Assembly: GCA_020073605.1 (NCBI GenBank)
Contig: JAIQEW010000012.1
Span: 88,977-152,976, forward strand
Source: Terriglobia bacterium
GTDB lineage: Bacteria; Acidobacteriota; Terriglobia; Acidiferrales; UBA7541
Direction of reading: 5' to 3'
Length of the DNA stretch: 64,000 nucleotides
The notes beneath the pieces are model-generated. The model did not search any database. It saw only the letters and a list, made by a program, of their open reading frames with translations, and was not told the DNA's origin. A program made the position numbers and the translations under genes. Below, in pieces: positions 1 to 8,252 of the stretch (positions are counted from its first letter, which is position 1; every line of letters starts with the position of its first letter).

Positions 1-230
1 TTAGGCGGAAAGTTTTCCTGCGGCCCAATCTTTTGTTCCGGCTTTGACGCCCACGATTTTTGATGTCGTGCTGCTGGAAGCAGAATAAACCGTTTGCAGA
101 CATAGCACTTCGTGTATGGGGGTTGTAAGCCGTCTTCTGCGACTAGCGGCGGATACTTCAAAGATTCGCCCTTACAAGCTGGGCAAACATTTCGCGTATT
201 GTCCAGCATGGGCGTTATTGATTCGGTCAT
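1..230 (-). CDS. Zinc-ribbon-like small protein (partial, runs off window)
   Basis: Reading the minus strand from an ATG at 228-230 gives at least 76 open codons with no stop before the window edge. The visible part starts MTESITPMLDNTRN and has two Cys pairs, CPAC (about residues 16-19) and CYVC (about 42-45), spaced as in a small zinc ribbon. A purine-rich GAGAAG lies just upstream of the ATG. It continues the leftward gene series of the prophage. The function is unknown; DNA or RNA binding is only a guess from the Cys pairs. Confidence 0.6.
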   Translation of the reverse strand, partial: MTESITPMLDNTRNVCPACKGESLKYPPLVAEDGLQPPYTKCYVCKRFILLPAARHQKSWASKPEQKIGPQENFPP

Positions 231-360
231 GGTTCTTCTCTATAAGAAATAAATGGGTCAGAAGCTCGGTTCTTGAACTAGGACCACCGAACGGCAGATT
301 TGAAGGTTTCGGGAATCATTAGGTCCCGCCCAGTTATGCCGCCTGACCCAAACTTGACTA

Positions 361-597
361 TTACTTTCGAAGAAACAACACATCACCGGGTGCGAGATGC
401 ACGACAGCCTCGAATTCCGGTCTTCCGTCTGTCCCATTAAACTTCTCGGCTTCGCCCGTCATTCCGCTGATAATCGGAATAACAAAAATTGTGGCGATAG
501 CCCCTTCAATTTTTACGCTCAGCTTAGGGGCCTCCGAAACCATAGACTCGCCTCGGGCTTCTGACGCTTTTGTTGCTTTTGCAATTGTGACGTACAT
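361..597 (-). CDS. Hypothetical phage protein, 78 aa
   Basis: This is a small acidic to neutral protein of the leftward prophage series. It is colinear with its neighbours and fills the gap between the secreted protein and the zinc-ribbon gene. The sequence has no motif I recognise; the middle (IEGAIATIFVIPIISG) is hydrophobic enough for a buried strand or a short membrane-associated segment. The ribosome binding site is weak (GAAAAGA). I cannot assign a function. Confidence 0.5.
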   Translation of the reverse strand: MYVTIAKATKASEARGESMVSEAPKLSVKIEGAIATIFVIPIISGMTGEAEKFNGTDGRPEFEAVVHLAPGDVLFLRK

Positions 598-640
598 GGT
601 GCTGTCTTTTCTGCCTGTCGATTGAAGCAGGCTGTTGGTA

Positions 641-1339
641 TTAGTGTTGGTGCAATCGACCGCTTACGCGGCTCGAACTTTTCAATTCTTTAACGGGCGT
701 ATCACATTCCGTCACATGCGCTTCTTTCGCAGCCTTGGTGTTCAACAGAACTTTGCACGCTGCTTGAGTTGCGCCTATGTTTGCCAACGCCTGTGCGGTT
801 TGTCGTTTGTCGCACTCGTTGTCAATCTTGCTGCCGCCAAGCGAGATTCCGCCGACAGGAGAAGATGCACCGATGGAGCCTGCGATTCGGCATGGCGATG
901 TCGGGATAGCCTCGGGAGCGAATGCGGGCGGGGCTTGACGTACTTGATTGCTCACATACGTTGAAGTCTGCGAATTGCTTTGACCGCCGTTTGTTGCTGT
1001 TGCGCTACCACCATTGGCCGTCGCATTGCCGCCAGTGGCGGTCTGAGACTGCTTCTGGTCTTGCGATTGGGACTGATCTTGAGACTGATTCGCGCTTGAA
1101 TTGCTAGTCGAACTTGAACTGTTGGAATTGTTATTGGTGTTCGAATTTGAGTTTGAATTCGTACTGCCGGACGAAGGCGGCGGTGTCGGATTATCCGGCA
1201 CACAAGAGCCAACTTCAACATTGGTCTGCCCGGGTGTTTGAACCCAGTGCTGACCATTCGGGCAGTTCCAAGCATTGGCCGGGCCTGCAAAGACAAACGA
1301 CGCGACAAAAAACAGTGATGCTAGAATGAACTTCCTCAT
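641..1339 (-). CDS. Secreted Asn/Ser/Gln-rich phage protein
   Basis: I start at the Met of MRKFILASLFFVASFVFAG because AGGAGAG lies about 11 bases upstream and a classical signal peptide follows, with likely cleavage after ANA (about residue 23). The mature protein begins with a small Cys-containing segment, then a low-complexity stretch of Asn, Ser, Gln and Thr (about 55-135), then a more ordered C-terminal part containing the segment GGISLGGSKIDNEC and further Cys residues. It is exported to the periplasm or cell surface. As a late-region prophage gene it could act in lysis, surface modification or exclusion, but nothing in the sequence decides between these. Confidence 0.7.
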   Translation of the reverse strand: MRKFILASLFFVASFVFAGPANAWNCPNGQHWVQTPGQTNVEVGSCVPDNPTPPPSSGSTNSNSNSNTNNNSNSSSSTSNSSANQSQDQSQSQDQKQSQTATGGNATANGGSATATNGGQSNSQTSTYVSNQVRQAPPAFAPEAIPTSPCRIAGSIGASSPVGGISLGGSKIDNECDKRQTAQALANIGATQAACKVLLNTKAAKEAHVTECDTPVKELKSSSRVSGRLHQH

Positions 1340-1382
1340 TTTGCTTTTCTTCTCTCCTAGAGTTGAACCAAAACCTGTGTTA

Positions 1383-2228
1383 TTACTTCGTTCCGCTATA
1401 GATGCGGCCCGCAAAAGAAAACTGGCCGTCAAAGATCAAAGGCACGTACACATTCCCGTTGCCGTTCGGCCACTGTTCGATAATTCCGAAACCGTGCATG
1501 AATGCGTTCGGTCGGCCCTTCGCATAGCCCGGTGACAGGGTGCAAAGACAGGGCAGCGTGATTCCCGCCCATCTGTCGCCCTTCTTAATGCTTCCCATCT
1601 TCGACGCGACACTAAATTGGTGTACGTGGCCCATTACGGAAGTGCAGGACGTGAGGTCAACCAACTTGCGGGCAACGGTGACCCCGCTTCCGATTTGATC
1701 TCCGTGAAGTAGAACGATCTTGCCAACTCTGATAAACCCACCCTGCGGTATCCATTTCCAGCCGCGCTCTTTCAAATCAAGCAAGGTAGGAATATTCACC
1801 ACACCGTCTAGCTCGGGCATGGCGTCGAGCAAATCCGATTCAATCCAATTTTCGTGGTTGCCGCAAATGAAAGTCTTGCGGGCTCCGCGTTTCAACATGC
1901 GGTCGAGCGGGTTCAGAATTGTTTTCTTGAAACCGTCGATGTCGGACTTGTAGCCGCCGCTTTTGCGAAGCCGGGGCTTTCCGATTGTGTGGTGTGAAAG
2001 GTCCGCGCAATCCAAACCATCACCAAGAATCGTGACGCCTGAAATTCGATCTCTGTTCTTGCGAACAAAACTCATTACTGCGTTGACTGCTGCTTCGTCG
2101 TGCTGCGGGTAATGAATATCCGCCAAAATAATGTGGTACGAGGACTTCTGCATTGGTCGGGAACTTTCAATTAGCGGCTCCCCCCACGCTTTGGTCTGGT
2201 ACAACACACACCGCTTCTTGCGGCTCAC
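1383..2228 (-). CDS. Calcineurin-like metallophosphoesterase
   Basis: The metallophosphoesterase signature is complete: LADIHY (DxH), ILGDGLD (GDxxD), CGNHEN (GNHE), LLHGD and MGHVHQ (GHxH), so the two-metal active site should be functional. The substrate cannot be read from sequence; phage relatives act on nucleotides, RNA ends or phosphoproteins. Start choice is uncertain: the longest frame begins with GTG at 2228 after an upstream in-frame stop, while an ATG at 2153 sits 7 residues before the DxH motif region and is equally plausible. Neither has a strong ribosome binding site. It lies in the leftward operon that follows the structured RNA. Confidence 0.85.
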   Translation of the reverse strand: MSRKKRCVLYQTKAWGEPLIESSRPMQKSSYHIILADIHYPQHDEAAVNAVMSFVRKNRDRISGVTILGDGLDCADLSHHTIGKPRLRKSGGYKSDIDGFKKTILNPLDRMLKRGARKTFICGNHENWIESDLLDAMPELDGVVNIPTLLDLKERGWKWIPQGGFIRVGKIVLLHGDQIGSGVTVARKLVDLTSCTSVMGHVHQFSVASKMGSIKKGDRWAGITLPCLCTLSPGYAKGRPNAFMHGFGIIEQWPNGNGNVYVPLIFDGQFSFAGRIYSGTK

Positions 2229-2317
2229 AAATTGAATCGGAAATAGACTGGCGTTTGATTACATCAGCCTCGGTTTTGCATGGCGGCAACCCATTGAAAA
2301 ACCAACCACCTATTTCG

Positions 2318-2824
2318 TTACATTCGGACTTCTTGAAGGTTGGAGGCTAGATCACCAGATGTAACGAAAGTCGGGACCTGTAATGCCTTTTTACGTCGAT
2401 GCTCTCTCACTCGTTCCGCCGCCGACATCGCATACCCACTTTTTGTCGGTCTGCCCAAACGATCTGACGCCTGTTCTCCTACAAGTTGCGCATAAATATC
2501 TGGCCGCTTACGTTGCAGCCAAAGCATGAATCTCTTGCCCGTACCAAGCGCCGCTGTCCTGTCGCCAACAACGTGTTGGTAGTAGCTCTGTGAACATCCG
2601 TCGCTGCACAATCGACTATCAATCCCTGTGTAGGCTTTCTCCGTCTTAAAGCCGCACCATCGGCAGGATTCCGAACCAAACAAGTGGGCTTCAATACAGG
2701 ACAGAGAACAATGCACGCCAGCCAAACCGGGAATCTTAATCGCTCGGTCAGATAGATGTGTTCCGCACCCTTCACAGGACAGGTTGTTGCCACTAACTTG
2801 AAACATTGCGAATGTGATTTCCAT
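2318..2824 (-). CDS. Multi-cysteine zinc-finger phage protein
   Basis: Starting at MEITFAMFQ, five bases after the stop of the cold-shock-domain gene, gives a 168-residue protein. The first 75 residues hold at least eight Cys in pairs (CEGCG, HCSLSC, CRWCGF, LCSDGC), likely two zinc-binding treble-clef or FCS-type fingers. The C-terminal part is basic (AAERVREHRRKKA, about residues 142-154), suggesting nucleic-acid contact. Co-transcription with a cold-shock-domain protein supports an RNA- or DNA-related role. I do not recognise a named family. Confidence 0.7.
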   Translation of the reverse strand: MEITFAMFQVSGNNLSCEGCGTHLSDRAIKIPGLAGVHCSLSCIEAHLFGSESCRWCGFKTEKAYTGIDSRLCSDGCSQSYYQHVVGDRTAALGTGKRFMLWLQRKRPDIYAQLVGEQASDRLGRPTKSGYAMSAAERVREHRRKKALQVPTFVTSGDLASNLQEVRM

Positions 2825-2828
2825 AGGC

Positions 2829-3194
2829 TTACTTCTTTCCGCCAAAGTCAAATGCGCTCTGCGGTTCATCGGTACTGAGCGCCTTCAAAATATCTGGCTG
2901 ATAGGTAGGAAGCGCCGTTGCACTTTTCACTATCGGCTGCTCAGGCTCTTTACACTCAAGCGGGCGCAACGTCGGCAGACAAATGTTGAACGCCTTGTCT
3001 TTTGGTTTCCCGTCGCCGCCCGTATAGGCCACGATCTGATAGGTAATACGCAATCCCGCTTTCAATTCGTCGGGGTGAAACGTCACATCGTTACGATGAA
3101 AAAAGGTCTCTCGGCCTGTGCGGTCATCTTTGATAAAGCCGTAATTTTTTGGGCTGCCGAACCAAGTGCATATCTTGCCAGTGAAATTATCCAT
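2829..3194 (-). CDS. Cold-shock-domain protein (first phage copy)
   Basis: The N-terminal 65 residues match a cold-shock domain: GKICTWFGSPKNYGFIKDD carries a variant RNP1 (NYGFI for canonical KGFGFI) and ETFFHRNDV a variant RNP2. A roughly 55-residue tail follows, which ordinary Csp proteins lack. Such domains bind single-stranded RNA or DNA. It is the first gene after a strong promoter (3494-3522), a leader of about 290 nt and an intrinsic terminator, so its expression is probably controlled by read-through. A second phage protein of this fold lies at 17,511-17,744 behind another long leader. Confidence 0.8.
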   Translation of the reverse strand: MDNFTGKICTWFGSPKNYGFIKDDRTGRETFFHRNDVTFHPDELKAGLRITYQIVAYTGGDGKPKDKAFNICLPTLRPLECKEPEQPIVKSATALPTYQPDILKALSTDEPQSAFDFGGKK

Positions 3195-3240
3195 GTGGGT
3201 CTGCCTTCGTCTTCTTCGCGGGGTTGAATTATCGGGGCCA

Positions 3241-3291
3241 GAAAAACAAAAAGCCCCAATCTGACACCATTGCTGGCGTCAAACCGGGGCT
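3241..3291 (-). terminator. Intrinsic terminator ending the structured RNA
   Basis: On the minus strand a GC-rich hairpin (AGCCCC at 3286-3291 pairing with GGGGCT at 3252-3257, continued by TGAC/GTCA inside) is followed by a U-rich tract, TTTTTGTTTTTC. This is a strong Rho-independent terminator. It stands about 200 bases downstream of the promoter and about 50 bases before the cold-shock-domain gene, so it either defines a separate RNA or acts as an attenuator. Confidence 0.85.
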
Positions 3292-3434
3292 ATCGTCTGT
3301 GTTGTTGTTCCCTCCCGAGGACCAGTCGAGAGAAACTTGTGGTAGAAAAAGGGTCTGGTCTTACAGGAACGACAACACACGGCGAACCCGGTTAACTTCG
3401 GGTCCTAAACTGACAAATCTTGTCGCAATGATGC

Positions 3435-3449
3435 TTCCACAACGTGGAA
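3435..3449. repeat. 15-bp dyad, copy 1 (TTCCAC-N3-GTGGAA)
   Basis: This perfect 6-3-6 palindrome lies about 40 bases downstream of the predicted start of the structured RNA. Copies 2 and 3 lie at 3563-3577 and 17,871-17,885. It may be a protein operator in DNA or a small RNA hairpin. Confidence 0.6.
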
Positions 3450-3493
3450 AAGTCAGGCTGGCAGGATTACATCAGGAATTTATCTTGGTATAC

Positions 3494-3522
3494 ATATTAC
3501 CACACAAAAGTGAATTTGTCAA
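3494..3522 (-). promoter_or_regulatory. Near-consensus sigma70 promoter for the structured RNA
   Basis: Read on the minus strand, TTGACA (3517-3522), a 17-base spacer and TAATAT (3494-3499) form a near-perfect promoter in an AT-rich gap after the last virion gene. The predicted start is near 3487. Confidence 0.85.
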
Positions 3523-3562
3523 GAGAAATCGCACGTCAGGCCAAAAAAGTTGAAAATATTCC

Positions 3563-3577
3563 TTCCACTTTGTGGAA
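3563..3577. repeat. 15-bp dyad, copy 2 (TTCCAC-N3-GTGGAA)
   Basis: This perfect palindrome lies between the stop of the last virion gene and the promoter at 3494-3522, about 40 bases upstream of the -35 box. On the minus strand it is followed by an AT-rich stretch, so it could also be a weak terminator for the virion operon. Confidence 0.6.
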
Positions 3578-3599
3578 AACGGCCTACTTGACCACTAAT

Positions 3600-5522
3600 T
3601 TAGAACACGACCCCGATAGCTCTCAGCAAAGGCTTGTCGATTCCAAGTTCATGGGCAGCCACCGCGATGGTTCCGTACTTTACCGCCGCCTTACTAAACT
3701 GAATAGCTGCCTGCTTTCGAAGGACGTTACGAACGGCCATGGGGTCTGAGAATCTTGCGGCCTGTTCTTGAGGCTCTAAGGCGTCGAAATCCTTCAAAGC
3801 GCCGTACCATTTCGTATTAGCACCGTAAAGTCGGCCCGGCGTCATATTCGGTTGAATCAAGTCATGCAAAGCGTCCTGCTCAACAGCCGGGATATTGAAC
3901 TTACCCACCGCCTCTTCTAATGCGTCAGTGACTGGGGTTGCAACAGTCTTTGTTCCCACCGTACCCTTCACATCGCTCTCGTCTCGACCTGCCAATTCCC
4001 GATTCTTTGCCACAATTTCGTTATGGGCTGCATTGTCGATTTGTGCTTTGCCCTTCTTCAATTCGGACAAACGCTGAGATTCGGCCTCAAGAGGGTCACG
4101 GCTGACCGCTCGCCCCAACTTCGCGTCAAGGTGCGATTGCAATTCAAGGTTCGGCTGAAACACTTTGTCCAGTTCCACAGTCTCTGGAATTTCAGAGTGA
4201 ATCTTGTTACCCAACGCCTTGTAGATTTTGGCTTGCACCAAATTCTTCGCTTCGCCCGCTGTCTCGGGACTATTGGTGATGTTGTTCCAATCAATTTGAT
4301 TGCCAAGGGTTCGGCGGGCAGCCAAAACTTCTTGTGGGTCAGTTGATTCGAGTGCGGGATATGCAGCTTCCAACTGCTTGTCCACAACTTTGTTCAGTGG
4401 GTCATCTTCACGTAACGGCAAGTTATCGCGCACGTCATTCAAGTCTTGCAAAATGGCGCTGTTTGGGTCCGTGATTGTGTTGGTCCTAAACTCGGGAGCG
4501 TCGGCAATCACTTGATTCATTTTGATACCAGTATCTGCCAAAGTCTTTTGGATGGGCTGAACAGCCTTCATCAAAGTATTCTTCGGAGACGACCCAACTT
4601 CGATCTCTGCGCCCGGCCCCCCACCGATGTGCGCCTTCAAAGCCTCGACCGCTTCCGGGCTCAAGTCCTTACCACCGGGCAATTTATTGATCGTAGCGTT
4701 GTCAAGGGGGCTTGCCACTTCCACTGGTGCGCCATGCTGTGGCGCTGGCGTTGGTTCCCGATAGACAAAATCTTTCGGAGCCGCTTCGGTTGCTTTTGCC
4801 ATTTCAGCGGCTTCTGCTGTCTTGGCTCCCTTGCCCACACCTTTAATAGTTCGGGCAATTTCCGGTGCATTTTCGAGCGCAACTCCAAACGCCAAATCTG
4901 TAGCCGCGCCTGAAATATCTCTAGGACGTTCTTTAGTTCCCGATACCCCTACGCCTGACCCACGATTTGCGACTGAGTTAATCCAAGGTCCAGCCATGGG
5001 AACTACAGCTAGTGCTCCTGTAGCCGCAGCGTCGGCACCTTCTCCTAAAGCCTCTCCATATTTTCCAGATTCGGCACTCGCCAAGGCGCGGCGGGCAGTG
5101 TTTGCTGCCTGTTGTCCAGTTTGTTCGGCTGGTTGCACCAATAGACGATGGGCAGCAAGCAAAACTTGGTCTGGCACTCCCGCAAGCGTTGGGTTCGCTT
5201 TCGCCATACCAATAGCGGCCTGTTCATCCGCATCCGCAGGGCGAGTAAACACATCATGCAAACCTGCGATGGCCCCGACTGTGTTTCGCTTAATACCAGC
5301 CCATACACCTGTATCCGCATCGGTAGTCGCCGGGGGTGTGGTAGGGGCCGACTTAATCGGCGATTGACCAGACGCCAAATCGTCAAAGATGGTTCCGGTT
5401 GCTGATTGGCTGACCTTGCCCACATCGGCGCGAGTAGGCGCAGATACAGCTAGAGGATGTGTACCAGATGCGAGTTGGTCAAAAATCGTGCCTGTTGATT
5501 GTGAAGAAATTCCGTCTGCCAT
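3600..5522 (-). CDS. Candidate ejection (internal virion) protein, 640 aa
   Basis: This large soluble protein is the last gene of the 14-kb virion operon. The N-terminus has two copies of a TGTIFD(Q/D)LASG motif (about residues 9-20 and 41-52), followed by Ala/Gly-rich amphipathic segments, a long central helical region with charged residues, and a C-terminal domain rich in Ala and aromatic residues. There is no enzyme motif. Its size, composition and place beside two similar proteins fit the trio of DNA-ejection proteins of podoviruses (as in P22 gp7/gp16/gp20 or T7 gp14-16), but this is inference from context. Confidence 0.65.
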   Translation of the reverse strand: MADGISSQSTGTIFDQLASGTHPLAVSAPTRADVGKVSQSATGTIFDDLASGQSPIKSAPTTPPATTDADTGVWAGIKRNTVGAIAGLHDVFTRPADADEQAAIGMAKANPTLAGVPDQVLLAAHRLLVQPAEQTGQQAANTARRALASAESGKYGEALGEGADAAATGALAVVPMAGPWINSVANRGSGVGVSGTKERPRDISGAATDLAFGVALENAPEIARTIKGVGKGAKTAEAAEMAKATEAAPKDFVYREPTPAPQHGAPVEVASPLDNATINKLPGGKDLSPEAVEALKAHIGGGPGAEIEVGSSPKNTLMKAVQPIQKTLADTGIKMNQVIADAPEFRTNTITDPNSAILQDLNDVRDNLPLREDDPLNKVVDKQLEAAYPALESTDPQEVLAARRTLGNQIDWNNITNSPETAGEAKNLVQAKIYKALGNKIHSEIPETVELDKVFQPNLELQSHLDAKLGRAVSRDPLEAESQRLSELKKGKAQIDNAAHNEIVAKNRELAGRDESDVKGTVGTKTVATPVTDALEEAVGKFNIPAVEQDALHDLIQPNMTPGRLYGANTKWYGALKDFDALEPQEQAARFSDPMAVRNVLRKQAAIQFSKAAVKYGTIAVAAHELGIDKPLLRAIGVVF

Positions 5523-5531
5523 AGAGCCCTC

Positions 5532-7304
5532 TTACTTAATCGTCGGTACAATCCAGCCATTGGCTCGTGCTGCCGCCAATGCTTTCGTCGGGTCATTTCC
5601 AGCCACACGCAAGTAGATGTGTGCGGTCACTGGGTCGATCTGTGTGTTGTTGCCTTGTGGAAGCACATCAACATAGTTAATCTGTCGCTTTTCCTCATTC
5701 GCCGTATTGACATAGGCATCGCCATAAACCTGCGTTGCAATGGACGCATAATCCCGAAGTTGCTGCGGAGTAATGATGTCGCCATCTTTCAGCTTCAACA
5801 GCTTTTGATACGCGGCTTGGTCGATACCACGAGCCCCAACGTGTTCGTCAATCGTGTTGGAGTTGATTCTGAATCCCTTGCCCGCAAGCGGAGTCGCAGA
5901 AATTCCGATGGCATTGAACAGTCCTACAACCGACTGAGCGCCAGTCAAATCCTTACCCGAATTCAGATCATTAATTGCTGCTTGGAACTGTTGATAACTG
6001 CCTTGAAGCGTTTGAAGATTCTGATACATCTTGCTCTTTGAAAAGTCGTCATAACGCTTGTTGAATTCTTTCTCGGGCAGCGTTGACTTGTTCCCGAATG
6101 CATCCGTATAAGCAGTAGCGGACGCATCGGCCTTCGCTTTGGTTGCAGATTCATTGGCTACATCGGCAAGAAGATTAGTTCGCATTTCTTTTGCGTTGTC
6201 GCGGGCTGTGATCTTGTCCGGGTTTTTCGGGTCGGCTCTGAGCGCCTGTTCCGCTGCTGTGTATGCCGCAGTAGCTTCACCAAGCGTTTTCGGCGCGGCG
6301 GGACCTTTTGTCAAATCTTGCTGGTCTTTCTGCGTCTTGATAATGCTCTGTTGGTTCTTTTGCTGTGTTTCAAATTGAGTCTGAAGGTCCGTTGCCATCT
6401 TCTCGCTGTGACGATGCACCTGATATGCGTCCCACACTGAATTCTGCCCCGCCTTTATCGTCTGAGTTTCAACAGGCTTCGGCTGTCCGAATGTAGACGA
6501 TTTAGGGTCCGTATCCATCTCCCACTTAGAAACAAACTGATAGTCCTTTGGCAACATTGTGCCCTTGGCTTGGTTGACGTTCATAAAACCAACACCCGCA
6601 TCAGCGCCTACTTGTCCGTTGTTAACAGGAACAATTGTGCCTTGAGCGTTCTCCTTGGCATGTTGTTCGGTGAGATTACCAAACCCAGCACCATGAGCAT
6701 CATCAAGCACGCCCGCTTCTTTTGCGAAGTCCGTAAATTTCTGCTGCTCTTGATCGGCGGCGTCAGCAGCAGTCTTTTCAGCCTTCTGATTCTCCAAAAG
6801 TTTCCCATAGGCTTCTTGGCTGTAATATTGCGTCTCGACTTGAGCGCGGGTATGGTCGTCCATAGACTTCATGGCGTCTTCTTGCATTTTCTGCCGTTGT
6901 ACCTGAACCGCGTTCGCGTTTGCCTGTCGCTCGGCACCAATGGTTGTGTTTGCACCAATTGTTTTGGCTGTTTTCACTACATCGCGGCCCGCTGTTCTTG
7001 CGCTTTGAGCTAAAGCATGACCCACAGCCGCAAGTGCTCCCATCACAACGTGCCCAAGTACCCCATGCACCTGAGTAGTACGAGACGGTGGAAGAGTGCG
7101 GGCAGGAGCCGTTGCAGGCCCCGCTTGTACGCTCGGCGCACTCGACTGTTGCGCCCCTGCGATATTTTGATCTTGAGGGGATGGTTGTGGGGCCGCTGCT
7201 GTTTGGTCAGGAGTAACAGGGGCCGCAGGAGTTGCAGCCGCCGTTGTGTCCGGCGCGTCCATCTGATCGGGGTTTGGATTCACGTTTACGATAGTCGGTG
7301 CCAT
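5532..7304 (-). CDS. Candidate ejection (internal virion) protein, 590 aa
   Basis: An N-terminal region of about 75 residues is Pro/Ala/Gln-rich and likely disordered. It is followed by an Ala-rich helix (VLGHVVMGALAAVGHALAQSA) and then by predicted coiled-coil segments rich in Gln, Lys and Glu (about 120-200 and 290-400). The last 150 residues look globular. No catalytic motif is visible. It lies ten bases from the 640-residue gene and shares its style. A role as an internal core or DNA-ejection protein is the best guess. Confidence 0.65.
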   Translation of the reverse strand: MAPTIVNVNPNPDQMDAPDTTAAATPAAPVTPDQTAAAPQPSPQDQNIAGAQQSSAPSVQAGPATAPARTLPPSRTTQVHGVLGHVVMGALAAVGHALAQSARTAGRDVVKTAKTIGANTTIGAERQANANAVQVQRQKMQEDAMKSMDDHTRAQVETQYYSQEAYGKLLENQKAEKTAADAADQEQQKFTDFAKEAGVLDDAHGAGFGNLTEQHAKENAQGTIVPVNNGQVGADAGVGFMNVNQAKGTMLPKDYQFVSKWEMDTDPKSSTFGQPKPVETQTIKAGQNSVWDAYQVHRHSEKMATDLQTQFETQQKNQQSIIKTQKDQQDLTKGPAAPKTLGEATAAYTAAEQALRADPKNPDKITARDNAKEMRTNLLADVANESATKAKADASATAYTDAFGNKSTLPEKEFNKRYDDFSKSKMYQNLQTLQGSYQQFQAAINDLNSGKDLTGAQSVVGLFNAIGISATPLAGKGFRINSNTIDEHVGARGIDQAAYQKLLKLKDGDIITPQQLRDYASIATQVYGDAYVNTANEEKRQINYVDVLPQGNNTQIDPVTAHIYLRVAGNDPTKALAAARANGWIVPTIK

Positions 7305-7344
7305 GATTGTCTATATTCCTTTGAAAAGTATCTCTAATTCCGAA

Positions 7345-8046
7345 TTACGAAATGGGGTTTCCACCATTCCACCAACCCGCAGCTTGGTCTGCGGCGCTCA
7401 TACCTCCGCTTGCGGCCAACGCTGGTACACCACCCGCAAATCCAAGCCCAATACTCTTGGCGGCTCCTGCAACGGTGCTGATACCGCCCATAACTTTGTT
7501 GAACATACTGTCCTGCTGATTCTCTTTGAACTGCTCTGCGCCTGCGCGTTCGGCCAAATCACCGGAACTGACTGCCGCGCCAGCCAACCCAGTGGGATTT
7601 TCTTCCCCTGCAATTCCCAATTCCGCTTGAGTCGCGCCTTCAAGGTTCTTAACACCTTGGTCATATCCAGCAAGTTTCTCTTCTTGCAGTCCTTGCGCAA
7701 TCGCCTGTTGACCGCGTGCTTGAATCTCGGCGTTAATCTGAGCCGATGCGCCACTAGGCATCACATTCGCGCCGCCCGCCACTTGCTTTTCTCGCAAGGC
7801 TTCCGCGTTAACCGCATTGGTTGTAGCTTGTGCGCCTGTATCCTGAACGTGCGCCTGTAGCAACGAGTCGAGGGCCGCGCTATAGCCATATGGAATAACT
7901 CCGCTTTTCAATACGGGTGCCCATGCTTCTCGCACCGCGTTCAAAGCGGCTTGTTGACCGCCGAATGCCTGCTGTTGCTGCGCTTGCAGGGTGTCAAAAT
8001 ATTGAAGAGCTTGTCGGGCAACTGCTTCTACAGTTGGGTTTGCCAT
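7345..8046 (-). CDS. Candidate ejection protein with C-terminal hydrophobic segment, 233 aa
   Basis: The protein is Ala/Gln-rich and helical over residues 1-165. The C-terminal 60 residues are Gly/Ala-rich and hydrophobic (GGISTVAGAAKSIGLGFAGGVPALAASGG), which could insert in a membrane. Small ejection proteins of podoviruses have this layout and are encoded with two larger partners, as here. The ribosome binding site is weak, and translation may depend on upstream genes of the operon. Confidence 0.6.
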   Translation of the reverse strand: MANPTVEAVARQALQYFDTLQAQQQQAFGGQQAALNAVREAWAPVLKSGVIPYGYSAALDSLLQAHVQDTGAQATTNAVNAEALREKQVAGGANVMPSGASAQINAEIQARGQQAIAQGLQEEKLAGYDQGVKNLEGATQAELGIAGEENPTGLAGAAVSSGDLAERAGAEQFKENQQDSMFNKVMGGISTVAGAAKSIGLGFAGGVPALAASGGMSAADQAAGWWNGGNPIS

Positions 8047-8060
8047 TGTATTCTTATCCG

Positions 8061-8252
8061 TTAGATAAAGTTTGTTGCGGGTCTAAAACGACTCCACATT
8101 TCTATTAGCACGGCATCATCAAATAATGCCGCCTGTGCCACACAAAGCATGCACATGAAACAAGGTGCCGTTTCTGTCTGCGTAAGCTGATAACAAATGA
8201 TGCTCGGGGCTCCGCGCTTGACCTTCTTGATTACATCCAACAAACCAATCAT
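8061..8252 (-). CDS. Small Cys-containing phage protein, 63 aa
   Basis: I use the ATG at 8250-8252, which overlaps the TGA of the S74 fibre gene as ATGA, so translation is probably coupled. The product (MIGLLDVIKKVKRG...) contains CFMCMLC near residues 32-38 and a hydrophobic segment AQAALFDDAVLI. A longer upstream start at 8306 would overlap the fibre by 58 bases and is less likely. The function is unknown. Its place behind the fibre could suggest a chaperone or a lysis protein, with no direct support. Confidence 0.55.
   Translation of the reverse strand: MIGLLDVIKKVKRGAPSIICYQLTQTETAPCFMCMLCVAQAALFDDAVLIEMWSRFRPATNFI

Larger units (their letters stand above)
3241..3487 (-). ncRNA. Structured phage RNA / regulatory leader of about 240 nt
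   Basis: Transcription from the promoter at 3494-3522 would start near 3487 and run left to the terminator. No credible reading frame lies inside. The RNA has in order: hairpin TTCCAC/GTGGAA (3435-3449), hairpin GACAA/TTGTC (3412-3424), hairpin ACCCG/CGGGT (3386-3403), then a 13-bp stem joining 3366-3378 to 3299-3311 with one mismatch, enclosing a second stem GACCAG/CTGGTC (3320-3325 with 3355-3360), then the terminator hairpin. Almost every segment is paired. It could be a trans-acting phage RNA or a cis-acting attenuator of the cold-shock-domain gene. I do not recognise the fold as a known class. Confidence 0.7.

Noticed and set aside
4173..4189. TTCCA-N7-TGGAA palindrome resembling the 15-bp dyad
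   Set aside because: It lies inside a structural gene and has different spacing, so it is probably chance.
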